Source: Sinorhizobium arboris LMG 14919
GTDB taxonomy: Bacteria; Pseudomonadota; Alphaproteobacteria; Rhizobiales; Rhizobiaceae
Length of the DNA stretch: 64,000 nt
NCBI RefSeq assembly: GCF_000427465.1
Contig: NZ_ATYB01000008.1
Coordinates: 620,001-684,000, forward strand
Direction: 5' to 3'
Positions 52,441-61,636 of the stretch are shown in pieces. The notes below the pieces were generated by a model, which was given only the letters and a program-made list of their open reading frames with translations, had not been told where the DNA came from and did no database searches. The number at the start of each line of letters is the position of its first letter. Position 1 is the stretch's first letter. Position numbers and translations under genes: made by a program.

Positions 52441-53632
52441 CTGCCTTGGGCATGTCCCCTTCAAGTGACAGGTCCCCTCCGGAAAGCGCGGCCTTCAGGT
52501 TCCGTGCGGCCACCGCGTAGCCGCCCGCCGCACCGTCGATGAAGTGCATGTGGTCTCTGCTCATCGGTGTCGGAACGATGCATGTCATCAGTGCCGAATC
52601 TTGCCGGTGGAGGCCATAGCGGCAGATGCCCGCTGCCGCTCCCTGCTGCAGGCGTTCCTCGATGCGGCACAGGCGATCGATGCTGACGTCGATCGTCATC
52701 TTCAGCCCGTCGTCGAACTTGCGGAAGTCGGAGTTGCTGGCGAGGTCGCGCCTATATCGCTTGACGTCGAACCGTGCGAAATTGATGCCGAGCCTGAAAC
52801 AGAGAAACAGTGCAAGGCTCTGCGCGGCAACGAAGGACCAGGTCAGGAAGCGCCGGCCCCGCGGAGCGGCGGCGCGCGATTCCACCGTAATGCCGCGCAT
52901 GGAAAGATGCGGCTCGGGACCATTTTCCGGCACCGGATGCCCGCCCCGCTCCTCGCCCTCAGCCAGGTGCACGATATCGCCGATCAGTGTCTGGAACTCA
53001 GGACCGACGCCGCGCGCTCCGGGCACCGCGATGATCGATACGATCGCCCCATGGCGCGAGACGATCGGGTCCCAGCGGCAGGACAATCCGGTCAGGTCGG
53101 GTCTCGTCCCAGGCGCAGCGGCCGCGATCTGGTAGCGGCCCGCCTTCATTTCCGTTTCCGCCCAGCTGGCTCCGCCGCCGGAAAACATGGCGTAGGAGAC
53201 TTCGTTGCTCGCCTTGAAGCGCGCGACACGCATGTCGAACCCGTTGGCGCGCACATCGGAGACCGGGACGATCGCGGCGCGAAGCTCGAGGTCCAGCTCT
53301 TCCGCCACCCATGTCTTTGCCGCGGCGAGTATCTCTTTCGCCTTCGCGGCCAACCCTCCGGGCACGGCAGCGAGTGCCCCGTCGCCGCCGAAGACGAAGG
53401 CGAGATTCTTCTCGTCGAGCCCGTTCATGAGTGCCGAGATAACGCTCGCACCCGCCATGTTCACGCTCTTGTACCGCCCCTCAGCGATCGCTCCTGTCGA
53501 ATCGACGATATCGGCCAGGGCGAGAAACCAGCCCTCAGGCAAGGGCCGGTAGTTGGCCTCGTCGGCGACGCCCTCGAAGGCCTCGAACAAAGGAAGGCTT
53601 GCGTAAAATTCCCTGTCGGCCGGCTGCACCAT
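52430..53632 (-). CDS. DUF3095 protein, cyclase/GGDEF-like fold
   Basis: 400 residues from ATG 53632, behind AGGAG; the upstream frame extension is arginine-rich and lacks family likeness. ALADIVDST with Asp41 resembles the first metal site of class III cyclases, and FVFGGDGALAAVP (GGDG at 82-85) resembles the second site and the GGDEF loop. The spacing agrees with a nucleotidyl cyclase fold. I recognise the family as DUF3095, whose function is unknown. The C-terminal half contains a hydrophobic stretch (FLTWSFVAAQSLALFLCFRLG) that may be a membrane helix. It is divergent from the MBL hydrolase gene and close to the cyclase gene at 49315, suggesting a common signalling theme. Confidence 0.8.
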   Translation of the reverse strand: MVQPADREFYASLPLFEAFEGVADEANYRPLPEGWFLALADIVDSTGAIAEGRYKSVNMAGASVISALMNGLDEKNLAFVFGGDGALAAVPGGLAAKAKEILAAAKTWVAEELDLELRAAIVPVSDVRANGFDMRVARFKASNEVSYAMFSGGGASWAETEMKAGRYQIAAAAPGTRPDLTGLSCRWDPIVSRHGAIVSIIAVPGARGVGPEFQTLIGDIVHLAEGEERGGHPVPENGPEPHLSMRGITVESRAAAPRGRRFLTWSFVAAQSLALFLCFRLGINFARFDVKRYRRDLASNSDFRKFDDGLKMTIDVSIDRLCRIEERLQQGAAAGICRYGLHRQDSALMTCIVPTPMSRDHMHFIDGAAGGYAVAARNLKAALSGGDLSLEGDMPKAVKP

Positions 53633-53846
53633 GGTGCCAAACTCCTGGATCTCGATGATTTCAGGTGGGATCGACTCAAAATCATGATCGATAATGCACC
53701 TTCTCTTCGAAGAATAGTTTCCCCTTCGTGCCATGCAATCCGCACGCGACCGTACCAATGGCATTGCAGGACCCTCATGATTTGTGCTTGTCTAATCACT
53801 GCGCCCGGGCAAAGTGCTACGGCAGGCAGGATAAAGCCGGAACGGA

Positions 53847-54677
53847 ATGCAGGACGATACACTTCGAGTGAAGTTTTGGGGCGTACGAGGCAGCTTGCCG
53901 GTATCCGGCGAGCAGTTCCTGCACTACGGAGGAAATACGCCCTGCATCGAAATTCGCTGCGGCAAAGAGGTGTTGATCTTCGACGCAGGATCGGGCCTGC
54001 GCGAAGCCGGGCTGTCGCTGATGTCCGAAGGCGTATCCGAATTCGACGTTTTTTTCACCCATACCCACTATGATCACATCATCGGCCTGCCCTATTTCAA
54101 GCCGATCTACCGCTGCAGTTCCGCTGTCCGCTTCTGGTCCGGCCACCTCCACGGCAAAATGTCCACGGCCGAAATGATCAACGAATTCATGAGGCCGCCA
54201 TGGTTCCCTGTCAGCACGGGCATCTGTCAGGCGAGCCTCGACACCGTCGATTTCCGCCCGGGCGAAACGCTGTCGCCGCGAAAGGATGTTTCCATCCGCA
54301 CCATGAGCCTCGTGCATCCCGGCGGATGCGTCGGCTACCGTATCGAATGGGGCGAACGGGCGGTCGCCCTCATCTACGACACGGAACACGAACCCGGCAT
54401 TCTCGATCCCGCGCTTCTCGAGTTCATCGCCGGAGCCGATCTGATGGTCTATGACTGCACCTATCTGGAGAGCGAGATGCCGACCTTTCGCGGCTATGGG
54501 CACTCGACCGGAATGCATGGATCACAGCTCGCCAAAGCTGCCGGCGTCGCGCGCCTCGCCATGTTCCACCACGATCCGTCGCGCACCGACGCGGCGCTCG
54601 CCGCCATGGAGCAGGAAGTCCAGGCTTTCTTCTCGGGCGCCTTCGCCGCGTGCGACCGTCAGGTGATCGATCTATAG
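53847..54677 (+). CDS. Metallo-beta-lactamase-fold hydrolase
   Basis: 276 residues. The N-terminus VKFWGVRGSLPVSG and YGGNTPCIEI are typical of the RNase Z/phosphodiesterase-like MBL group. The zinc motif HTHYDHIIGLP is complete, and the later Asp in LIYDTEHEP and His in GYGHST provide further ligands. Members act on phosphodiesters, including cyclic nucleotides, which is notable next to cyclase-like genes, but the substrate is not proven. It is divergent from the DUF3095 gene across 214 bp. Nothing recognisable lies between its stop and the next convergent gene (182 bp). Confidence 0.85.
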   Translation: MQDDTLRVKFWGVRGSLPVSGEQFLHYGGNTPCIEIRCGKEVLIFDAGSGLREAGLSLMSEGVSEFDVFFTHTHYDHIIGLPYFKPIYRCSSAVRFWSGHLHGKMSTAEMINEFMRPPWFPVSTGICQASLDTVDFRPGETLSPRKDVSIRTMSLVHPGGCVGYRIEWGERAVALIYDTEHEPGILDPALLEFIAGADLMVYDCTYLESEMPTFRGYGHSTGMHGSQLAKAAGVARLAMFHHDPSRTDAALAAMEQEVQAFFSGAFAACDRQVIDL

Positions 54678-54859
54678 GACCGCAGACCCTGGTCTTTTAA
54701 CCGGCTGAAGACGAAGAGTGGGATACGCATCAGAAGTGAAGATTGCGCAAGGCGAAACGAACGCATGATCTGTCAGGCGGTTACTGGTCCTCGCAAGCTT
54801 ACGGGGGTCCGAACTTCGGGCAACCGGCCGTGCTCCTTAGCAAGGCATTGCATGCCTGA

Positions 54860-55630
54860 CTACCGATCCAAGAGCTCAGCGATCTTGCGCCAGCGGCACG
54901 CCGCGTGCGAGGCGGTGATGTCGAAAAGCCTGGAGAGGAATTCCCATACGCTCTCGTCGTGAACGAGGTGATGGGTGAGAATTCCCACCGTCCCGCCCCC
55001 CTTTTCGATTTCGTCCAGCCGGCGATCGATGTCGCGAAGGATATCGCCATGAGGGCGGCAGCCGCGGGTGCCGTGCCAATCCAGCACGTCCACATGGGCG
55101 TTTATGAGCTGCAGCCCCGGGACACGCAGCGCGGCGGACTTCCCCCCGTCCTCCGGTCCGAAAACCGAAAGCGCCGCAAAGCCGATCTCGCGCAGTCGAG
55201 GGACCAGACCCGGATCGATCCGGTTCCATGGCGGAACGAGGAGCGGCACCAGACCGGCGGGATAAAGCGCGCGCAGGCGGGCCCATCCGGCCTGCAAGTC
55301 GGCGGCGACCGCCTCGCGCGGCCTGTGAGCGCCGAGCTCCTGGCGTTTTTCAGTCGCCGGGGCATGGTTTCGATGCGACCATCCGTGGACGGCAACTTCG
55401 ACATGCGGACGTCCGGCGAGGCAGCGCGAAAGGCGCTCGTCGGTATTTGCCGGTATGACGGCCAAGGTCACCGGCACCGAAAAGCGCCCGGTGAGGTCAA
55501 GCAACCGGTGGAGAGCGGCCGTCGGTTCGACGGCATCGTCATCCCGTAGCCAGAGATCGATAGATTCGCCTGCCTCCTGCAGGCGATCGAGCCTGTCGAC
55601 GAGCGTCTGCCACATCGGTTCCGTCGTCAT
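54860..55630 (-). CDS. Polysaccharide deacetylase-family protein
   Basis: 256 residues. The NodB-like fold is suggested by IDLWLRDDDAVEPT (the paired Asp of the metal site), VEVAVHGWSHRNHAP (the HxxxH metal ligands) and VPPWNRI (the RPPxG-like turn). GILTHHLVHDESVW closes the domain. It has no signal peptide, so it acts in the cytoplasm, perhaps on a lipid-linked or nucleotide-linked sugar. Its start overlaps the stop of the upstream glycosyltransferase gene (ATGA), so the two act in one pathway. Confidence 0.87.
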   Translation of the reverse strand: MTTEPMWQTLVDRLDRLQEAGESIDLWLRDDDAVEPTAALHRLLDLTGRFSVPVTLAVIPANTDERLSRCLAGRPHVEVAVHGWSHRNHAPATEKRQELGAHRPREAVAADLQAGWARLRALYPAGLVPLLVPPWNRIDPGLVPRLREIGFAALSVFGPEDGGKSAALRVPGLQLINAHVDVLDWHGTRGCRPHGDILRDIDRRLDEIEKGGGTVGILTHHLVHDESVWEFLSRLFDITASHAACRWRKIAELLDR

Positions 55631-56724
55631 TTCCTGCTCCCCAAGAAGTCGGTGAATATCTCGGCAAGACGTGCGGCGGCGGAAGGAAGCGAGCGGTGCT
55701 CGAAAACGAAGCGCCGCGCGCGGTCGCCAAACTGCCTGCGCGAGGCTCCGTCCACCAGGAAGTGCCGAACCGCCGACGCCAGGGCGCCGACGTCGCCGGC
55801 CGCCGTCAGATATCCCGTTTCACCGTCACGCACCACTTCCGGCACACCCGCCGTGTGCTGCGCCACGACAGGGAGGCCGGCAGCCTGCGCCTCCAGATAG
55901 GATAGTCCGTAGGCCTCTCCGCAGCCCGGCCAGGCATAGAGGTCACCGCCGGCAAGAATCTCGGGAATCGCCTGAGGCGCCCTTTCGCCAAGCCAATCCA
56001 GCCGTTCTGCGGGAATGGCCGAGAAGGCGTCCATGACCTCGGCGCGTGCAGGACCGTCGCCCACCACCGTAAGCGTCCAGGGCGCATCGGCGATGAGGGC
56101 GAGCGCGCGGGCAAGCATGCGGTAGCTATCCATCTTGTCGCCCGGACGCATCATCGCGACGGCGAGCAGCCGGTTCCCTTCGGCCCCGGTTCTTCGCAGG
56201 TCGCGAAACGGAGACACATCGATGAACGGCGCGAGCAGCGCAGAACGCACCTCCGGTATAGCCTCTTCGAGCCCCTCCCGGTCACGATGGGTGAAACAGA
56301 TGTTGACCGCAGCCTGCCTTGCCCCGGCGGCGACCTCATCTTGCGCGAGTTTCCAGGCGCCCAGGTTGCGCCGGTACGAATAGGAACTCTCGGCGGTGAC
56401 GTAAGGAATGGAAAACTCCGCCGAGAGTGCGGGGCCGATGAGATCCGGAGCCTTGTAATAAGGGTGATAGCAGAACCAGACGTCTGGCGCGCCTCTCCAC
56501 CGCCAAAGTCGCCGCAGCCGGGCGATCTCCCGCTGCGCTTCCTTGCGCAAGGCAGACAATGCCTGGTCCGACGCTTCGCGCGAGAAGGTGCGCAATTGGG
56601 ATGCGATGACGATATCGTGCCCTGCCAGCCGGAGCGCTTCGATCAGCATGCGCGCCATCTGCCTGTCACCGGAAGGGACGGGGTGGTCAGGCGACTTCAG
56701 CGGCGCGTGAAAGGCGATCTTCAT
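55627..56724 (-). CDS. Family 4 glycosyltransferase
   Basis: 365 residues from ATG 56724 (MKIAFHAPLKSPDHP). The ATG at 56751, in frame, is possible but adds a non-homologous leader. GT4 features are LLAVAMMRPGDKMDSYRMLA in the donor domain and WPGCGEAYGLSYLEAQAAGLPVV, which holds the EX7E-type motif. In rhizobia this gene is often paired with a deacetylase, as here. The sugar and acceptor are unknown. An 84-bp gap separates it from mscS. Confidence 0.9.
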   Translation of the reverse strand: MKIAFHAPLKSPDHPVPSGDRQMARMLIEALRLAGHDIVIASQLRTFSREASDQALSALRKEAQREIARLRRLWRWRGAPDVWFCYHPYYKAPDLIGPALSAEFSIPYVTAESSYSYRRNLGAWKLAQDEVAAGARQAAVNICFTHRDREGLEEAIPEVRSALLAPFIDVSPFRDLRRTGAEGNRLLAVAMMRPGDKMDSYRMLARALALIADAPWTLTVVGDGPARAEVMDAFSAIPAERLDWLGERAPQAIPEILAGGDLYAWPGCGEAYGLSYLEAQAAGLPVVAQHTAGVPEVVRDGETGYLTAAGDVGALASAVRHFLVDGASRRQFGDRARRFVFEHRSLPSAAARLAEIFTDFLGSRK

Positions 56725-56808
56725 GCAGCGCGAGCTATCCCCGCGTTCCATTCCGATGTCAACAGGCTCTTATTCGCCCCAGCGGCGGTCCGGCGGCAGC
56801 AATCGCCG

Positions 56809-58929
56809 CTATTCCGCCGCGGCCTCCCCGCCTTGGGCGAGCGCCGCGTTCTTCCTGGCGATCGCATCGCGTGTGGCGGCAGCCGCCGCCGGCGCCGATT
56901 GCGCGTCGTCGCCGGCCACTTGAACCGTCGGCGAGGCAAACTGGATGCCGTGGGTCTTGAAGGCCTCCTTGATCATGGCCTGGGCCCGGCGCCTGACCTG
57001 GGTCTGATGGCCCGGCATGGTCTTCATGGCGAAGCTCAGGGTTATGCCGTAATCGCCAAACTGCTCCACGCCCTTCATCTTCACCGTTTCGATGATCATC
57101 GGCGCGAGCTCCGGGTCCTCGAGCAAGGCGGCTCCGACTCCCTTCACCACCTTTTTCACCTTGGCGACATCGGAGTCGTAGGAAACATTGATCAGGAACT
57201 TGTCGATAACCCAGTCGCGGCTCATGTTCTGTACCGCGCCGAGCGAACCGAAGGGCACGGTAAAAACCGGTCCGCGGTGATGCCGCAGCTTCACGGAGCG
57301 GATGCTGAAAGACTCCACCGTGCCCTTGTAGCTGCCACTTTGAATATACTCGCCGACCCGGAAAGCGTCATCCATCATATAGAAGATGCCGCTGATGATG
57401 TCCTTGACGAGCGTCTGAGAGCCGAAGCCGATGGCGACGCCAAAAACGCCGGCCCCGGCGATCAGCGGGCCGACCTCAACGCCGAGGCCCGAAAGCACCA
57501 TCATGCCGGCGACGACCGCGATGAAGGCCGCGAGAAAATTGCGTAGGATCGGAAGCAGCGTGCGCAGGCGCGTGTTGCGCGCGAGCTCCGCGGAATCCTG
57601 CACGGCCAGGCTTGCGCGCGCCATGCGGAGGTTGATGGATTCCTTCGCCAGCTGCCAGACGAGATCGGCCGCCAGGAGTATGACGATGCCGGCCAGCACG
57701 CCGCGGAAGATGCGGTTGATTGCATCGTCCTGCATCATCTGCGCGCCGTCTAAGCGGAAGACCATGGCGAGCCATACTGCCGCGATCGCGATGATCACGA
57801 GTCTCGCCCCTCGCTCGATCAGAACATTACGCAGGACGCGGAAGTCCTCTGCGGCGGCGGCATCGAGCATCGTCTTGGTCGCTGCGCTGGTGAAGCGAAG
57901 CAAAGGCGGCAGCCCGAGGACATAGACGCCGAGCCAGAACAGCACCTCCATGCCCGCAACCCAGAAGAACCAGAGCAAGACCAGGAAGGAAACGACCAGT
58001 GCATTGCGGAGGACGCGGCGCGCGGGCGCCATCGCGGCGACCGGCCGTCGCAACGTCGTGTCGATCGCAAGTCCGAGAACGACGAGCCCCAGGACCGCGG
58101 ATGTTAGGTCGCGGACGTCTTCGGGGAACGCAAGCGCCCGCATCATGTCGCCGATGGCCCATACGGAAGCGACGATACAGATGAAGAGAACGGACCGTCT
58201 GAGCCAGTAACGGGCACCATCCGGAGTAAGCGACCCATACAACCTCGCCGGATCCGTGGTCGCGGCGCCCCGGATTGCAGGCGTCAAAACGGCCGACGCA
58301 ACCGCGATCAGTATGCGCGCCATGATCCAGGCTATCAGCAGCGGCGCGACCGCAGCCCCAAGGTTATGCGGCCAATCGGCGGCCACGAAAGCAGCTACAG
58401 CAGCAATCGCAAAGGCCACAAGCGGAGCGATGCTAACGAAGGCGGCCAATCCGCTCGCCGCTTGCGCGTTGTTGCGTCCGGCACTGCGCCGCAGGACATT
58501 GCGCAGAAGGAACTCCGCGCCGTAGCCGATCAACAGAACCAGGGCAAAAGCCCATATGATCGGCAAGCCTCCCTGACTCTCCAGGTCGCCGGATACGCGC
58601 TCCCTCGCCGCCCGCCATTCGGGCAGCACACGCGGAGCAGCGCTCATCAGCGCCGTGATGTGCCTCCTGGCTTCGGCCGTCCAGCGTGAAGCGAAGCTTT
58701 GGGGCGGCGCGACGGCAACAGGCTCGGAAGCCGCCTGCCTGGTCTCGATCCATTGACGAACCTCGGGGTCGTCCAACAGCCGGATGAGCTGCTGGACCTT
58801 GGCAGGAGGCGCGGTCGCCGGCTCCTGAGCCGCCAGGGGAACGGCAGCAGCGAAGGTAAATTGAAGAAGGAAGACGACAACTGCTGCGAAGACGGCGCTC
58901 CGTCGGCCGCTCCTTGCACCTGCACTCAT
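56809..58929 (-). CDS. Large MscS-family mechanosensitive channel
   Basis: 706 residues. A signal peptide (residues 1-35, cut near AAQEP) leads to a periplasmic region of about 100 residues and then roughly eleven membrane helices. The MscS core is at residues 480-660: GAGVFGVAIGFGSQTLVKDIISG is the pore-lining helix TM3, followed by the beta domain VGEYIQSGSYKGTVESFSIRSVKLR. The C-terminus is Ala-rich. Multi-domain channels of this size (YbiO/MscM-like) protect against osmotic downshift. It lies inside the glycan cluster but has no apparent functional link. It runs in the same direction as its neighbours, with gaps of 84 and 161 bp. Confidence 0.93.
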   Translation of the reverse strand: MSAGARSGRRSAVFAAVVVFLLQFTFAAAVPLAAQEPATAPPAKVQQLIRLLDDPEVRQWIETRQAASEPVAVAPPQSFASRWTAEARRHITALMSAAPRVLPEWRAARERVSGDLESQGGLPIIWAFALVLLIGYGAEFLLRNVLRRSAGRNNAQAASGLAAFVSIAPLVAFAIAAVAAFVAADWPHNLGAAVAPLLIAWIMARILIAVASAVLTPAIRGAATTDPARLYGSLTPDGARYWLRRSVLFICIVASVWAIGDMMRALAFPEDVRDLTSAVLGLVVLGLAIDTTLRRPVAAMAPARRVLRNALVVSFLVLLWFFWVAGMEVLFWLGVYVLGLPPLLRFTSAATKTMLDAAAAEDFRVLRNVLIERGARLVIIAIAAVWLAMVFRLDGAQMMQDDAINRIFRGVLAGIVILLAADLVWQLAKESINLRMARASLAVQDSAELARNTRLRTLLPILRNFLAAFIAVVAGMMVLSGLGVEVGPLIAGAGVFGVAIGFGSQTLVKDIISGIFYMMDDAFRVGEYIQSGSYKGTVESFSIRSVKLRHHRGPVFTVPFGSLGAVQNMSRDWVIDKFLINVSYDSDVAKVKKVVKGVGAALLEDPELAPMIIETVKMKGVEQFGDYGITLSFAMKTMPGHQTQVRRRAQAMIKEAFKTHGIQFASPTVQVAGDDAQSAPAAAAATRDAIARKNAALAQGGEAAAE

Positions 58930-59090
58930 GCGATAGCCCCTCTCATCGCCCGAACATTCGGCGACAATAGTGGCATATCAACACTTACGCGTCACCCCGC
59001 AATCCCGTGCGCTTCGAAAGGGGATCGGTGCTCCGCGCCAGACGCCGGCGCGCCCATGCCGGCATGAGCCCTCGGGTATATGATTGGGCC

Positions 59091-60377
59091 TCAGGCCGGG
59101 TCAGGTTCGACAGCCGCAACGGTGGCGGCCTTTTCGCGGGAGGAGTGTTTCAGGGCCGACGAAGCGACTGCGTCCCATTGCGAAAGAATGCGATCCGGCA
59201 AATATCTCTTCGCGCTCGCCTCGGCATTTGCAGCAAGCCGGCTTCTGAGCTCGCCGTCGCCGAGCACGCTGGACAGCGCTTCGGCAAGCGCATCCACATC
59301 GTTGCTGGGAACGAGGAGACCATCCTCGCCGTGCTCCACCATGTCCGACGGGCCCCACTCGCATGCGAAGGAGACCACGGGAAGCCCCGCAGCCATTGCC
59401 TCGAGCAAGACTATGCCCCAGCCCTCGTAGCGGGACGACAATACGAAGACGTCGGCCGTCTCCACCCATAGTCCGGGTCTTTGCGTCACGCCCGGCAGCT
59501 CCACCCTGCCTCTCAAATCCAGCGCATCCCGCAGCGCCTCGAGCGATTTCCTGTCATCGCCCTCGCCCCAGATGACGAGCTTCCATTCGGGGTGCCTGGA
59601 GGCGATCCGCGCAAAGGCCTCGATCAGGAGATCGAAACCTTTCTGGCGCGTGAGCCGGCCAACCGCGGTCAGGATATTGTTGCCGCGTCTCTTCTGCCAT
59701 TCGCCCGGCAGATCGACGGCATTGGCGATCACCCATCCCCTGCTGCGCATCTTCTCCGGAAAGTAGTCGAGCGCCCCTCGGGTCATCGTCACGAGGCCGA
59801 AGGCGCGCGGATACAGCCGATGCTGAACCCATTTCCAAACCGCACCGAAAGGCTGCAGCGCCGGATTGTTGCGTTCGGATACGATCACTGGAACCGGCAG
59901 CCCGATCGTCGCCAGCAACGTCAGCACGTTCGTTCGGGTCAGGAAGCTCAAGACGAAATCGGGCTGCGAACGGCGAATGGCGGACCGCAGGCGATGGATC
60001 CTCTTAAGCACGAGCAGGCCGCCCTCGATCTTCCCGGTCCTTTGCGGCGGCAGACCGAGACGTTCAATTTCGATCTTCGGATCCAGCTCGTAGTAAGGTC
60101 TCGCATCCGGGGGCTCGAGAGTGACGAGCGTCACCGCGCAGCCCAGACCGGCCCAATGGTTGGCGACCAGTTTTACCACATGCTCCGTGCCGCCAGCGCC
60201 AAGGCCCGGCAGCACGATTGTTGCACGCGCTCCGGAAATGTCCGGTGCCTCAAGCGCGGGAGAATTCGAGGTGTCATTCTCCTCTAAATGCCCCTCCCCT
60301 GCAGGCTGGCGAGCGTCACGGACCGGATTCGTGGCTGCGGCGGCAGCGACGGTTTCTCTTCGCCAAAGGGACGTCAT
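59091..60377 (-). CDS. Family 4 glycosyltransferase
   Basis: 428 residues. After a polar 47-residue leader the GT4 fold starts with ATIVLPGLGAGGTEHVVKLVA. The donor domain begins ILTAVGRLTRQKGFDLLIEA, and SSRYEGWGIVLLEAMAAGLPVV supplies the EX7E motif. The leader is Ala- and Pro-rich and might be an artefact of choosing the first ATG; VRDARQPAGE and beyond have no family likeness. It probably builds the repeat unit of the same surface glycan as the neighbours. It is divergent from the sulfotransferase gene across an AT-rich region. Confidence 0.9.
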   Translation of the reverse strand: MTSLWRRETVAAAAATNPVRDARQPAGEGHLEENDTSNSPALEAPDISGARATIVLPGLGAGGTEHVVKLVANHWAGLGCAVTLVTLEPPDARPYYELDPKIEIERLGLPPQRTGKIEGGLLVLKRIHRLRSAIRRSQPDFVLSFLTRTNVLTLLATIGLPVPVIVSERNNPALQPFGAVWKWVQHRLYPRAFGLVTMTRGALDYFPEKMRSRGWVIANAVDLPGEWQKRRGNNILTAVGRLTRQKGFDLLIEAFARIASRHPEWKLVIWGEGDDRKSLEALRDALDLRGRVELPGVTQRPGLWVETADVFVLSSRYEGWGIVLLEAMAAGLPVVSFACEWGPSDMVEHGEDGLLVPSNDVDALAEALSSVLGDGELRSRLAANAEASAKRYLPDRILSQWDAVASSALKHSSREKAATVAAVEPDPA

Positions 60378-60773
60378 CTGGTGGCTCCATTCCGCCTTCG
60401 CGATGCAAAACTCGCGATCGTGACCAATGCTGATTGGAATGTTTGCGGGCGCGCCTCACGCCCTATGCATTGACAGAATGCGTGTTTTTCATTTCATATT
60501 CAAATTGCTTAAACGAATGCCTGAAAATGCCAGCCGTGGAATTCCCCCGGCACCGCAAGTTTATTTATTTGTTTCGAAGAATCAATACCGCACAACACGA
60601 ACGACCGCTGCCAACGGTAAGTATTTCCTGTTTTCAGCCCAAGTCCCATTGAGAAATGGGTTGTAGAATTATTCCTGACACACTGTTCTGTACCGCGCAA
60701 TCATCGCACCAACACTACACTAACCGAAACATACGCTCAGCGGTGGTTATCTCGAGTTTTATGGAGACGTACG
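60378..60773. promoter_or_regulatory. AT-rich divergent region upstream of the sulfotransferase gene
   Basis: About 400 bp, with 60480-60770 clearly AT-rich against a GC-rich background. It holds a perfect inverted repeat CCCATT/AATGGG at 60645-60660 with a GAGA loop. Short open frames (60427-60666, 60509-60700) have no support. Such AT-rich leaders are common targets of xenogeneic silencers or MucR-type regulators in rhizobia. That reading is inference. Confidence 0.5.
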
Positions 60774-61616
60774 ATGGCTAGCATTCTCAGGCGGGCATGG
60801 CGTCGGGTGGAGAAGCGGGTACGGCTCACCGCCTATGCGGCGCGAGCTGACAGTTTCCTGATCTCCTATCCAAAATCGGGCCGCACCTGGTTCCGCTACG
60901 TTCTTTCCCACTATTTCGCGGCCACCTCCGGCGTGCCGGAGCCGATAGACCTTCACAACATGTTCTCTATCGTACCGAATTTCGATCTCGACCCGGTGCG
61001 GGGAATGCCGGGCTACCGCTTCCGCGAAGCGGAAGGCGCCATTCCAACGATCCTCGTCAGCCACCTGGATTATCGCCCCAGCCTGTTCCTCAGGCGCCCG
61101 GTCATTATGATGGTAAGAGATCCGCGCGATGTGATCGTTTCGGCCTATTTCCATGCAACTCGGCACAAGCACCGCTTCGCCGGCACCCTCACGGAGTTCA
61201 TAAAGGACCGTGACCAGGGCATGCCCGCGATGATCGACTACCTCAATCGCTGGGCAGGCGGCTTGTCCAATCGCGCCCACTTCGTTCTGAGCTATGAGGG
61301 TCTCTCCTCCGACACGGAAGAACGAACCAAGGCGGTACTCGAATTCCTCGGCTGTCCCGTCGACCGGAGGGCGCTGCGGGCAGCGGTCGATGCCGGGCGG
61401 TTCGAGGCCATGCAGGACAGAGAGCGGGTAGAAGGCATTCCGGCTCATGACTACGATCGAAGCGACGTGGAAAGCCTGCGCATGCGGCGTGGCAAGGCGG
61501 GCGGCTTCAGAGACTATCTGGACGGGGCGCAGGTCGCAGAGGTCGAGCGTTTCTGTTCGACCGATCTGACAATTGACGCCAAGCGTCTCGTCGGCCACAC
61601 CGGACTAAACGTCTGA
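60774..61616 (+). CDS. PAPS-dependent sulfotransferase
   Basis: 280 residues from ATG 60774, behind GGAGA. The 5'-phosphosulfate loop is YPKSGRTWFRY at residues 32-42 with Lys34. The 3'-phosphate motif is VRDPRDVIVSAY near residue 116, and RRGKAGGFRDYL near the C-terminus is the third PAPS motif. All catalytic parts are present. Enzymes of this type sulfate sugars; in rhizobia, sulfated Nod factors, LPS and capsule depend on them. Its neighbours are sugar-building genes, so a surface glycan acceptor is likely. It converges with the DegT gene with 20 bp between stops. Its AT-rich leader suggests separate control. Confidence 0.92.
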   Translation: MASILRRAWRRVEKRVRLTAYAARADSFLISYPKSGRTWFRYVLSHYFAATSGVPEPIDLHNMFSIVPNFDLDPVRGMPGYRFREAEGAIPTILVSHLDYRPSLFLRRPVIMMVRDPRDVIVSAYFHATRHKHRFAGTLTEFIKDRDQGMPAMIDYLNRWAGGLSNRAHFVLSYEGLSSDTEERTKAVLEFLGCPVDRRALRAAVDAGRFEAMQDRERVEGIPAHDYDRSDVESLRMRRGKAGGFRDYLDGAQVAEVERFCSTDLTIDAKRLVGHTGLNV

Positions 61617-61636
61617 TCCGGCGCCTGCGCCCCCCA

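Noticed and set aside
53847..54677. Reading the MBL-fold protein as a true beta-lactamase or RNase Z
   Set aside because: It has the general zinc motif but lacks features specific to either; only the fold can be stated.
60427..60666. Small open frame in the AT-rich leader of the sulfotransferase gene
   Set aside because: It lacks a ribosome site and coding bias; more likely part of the regulatory leader.
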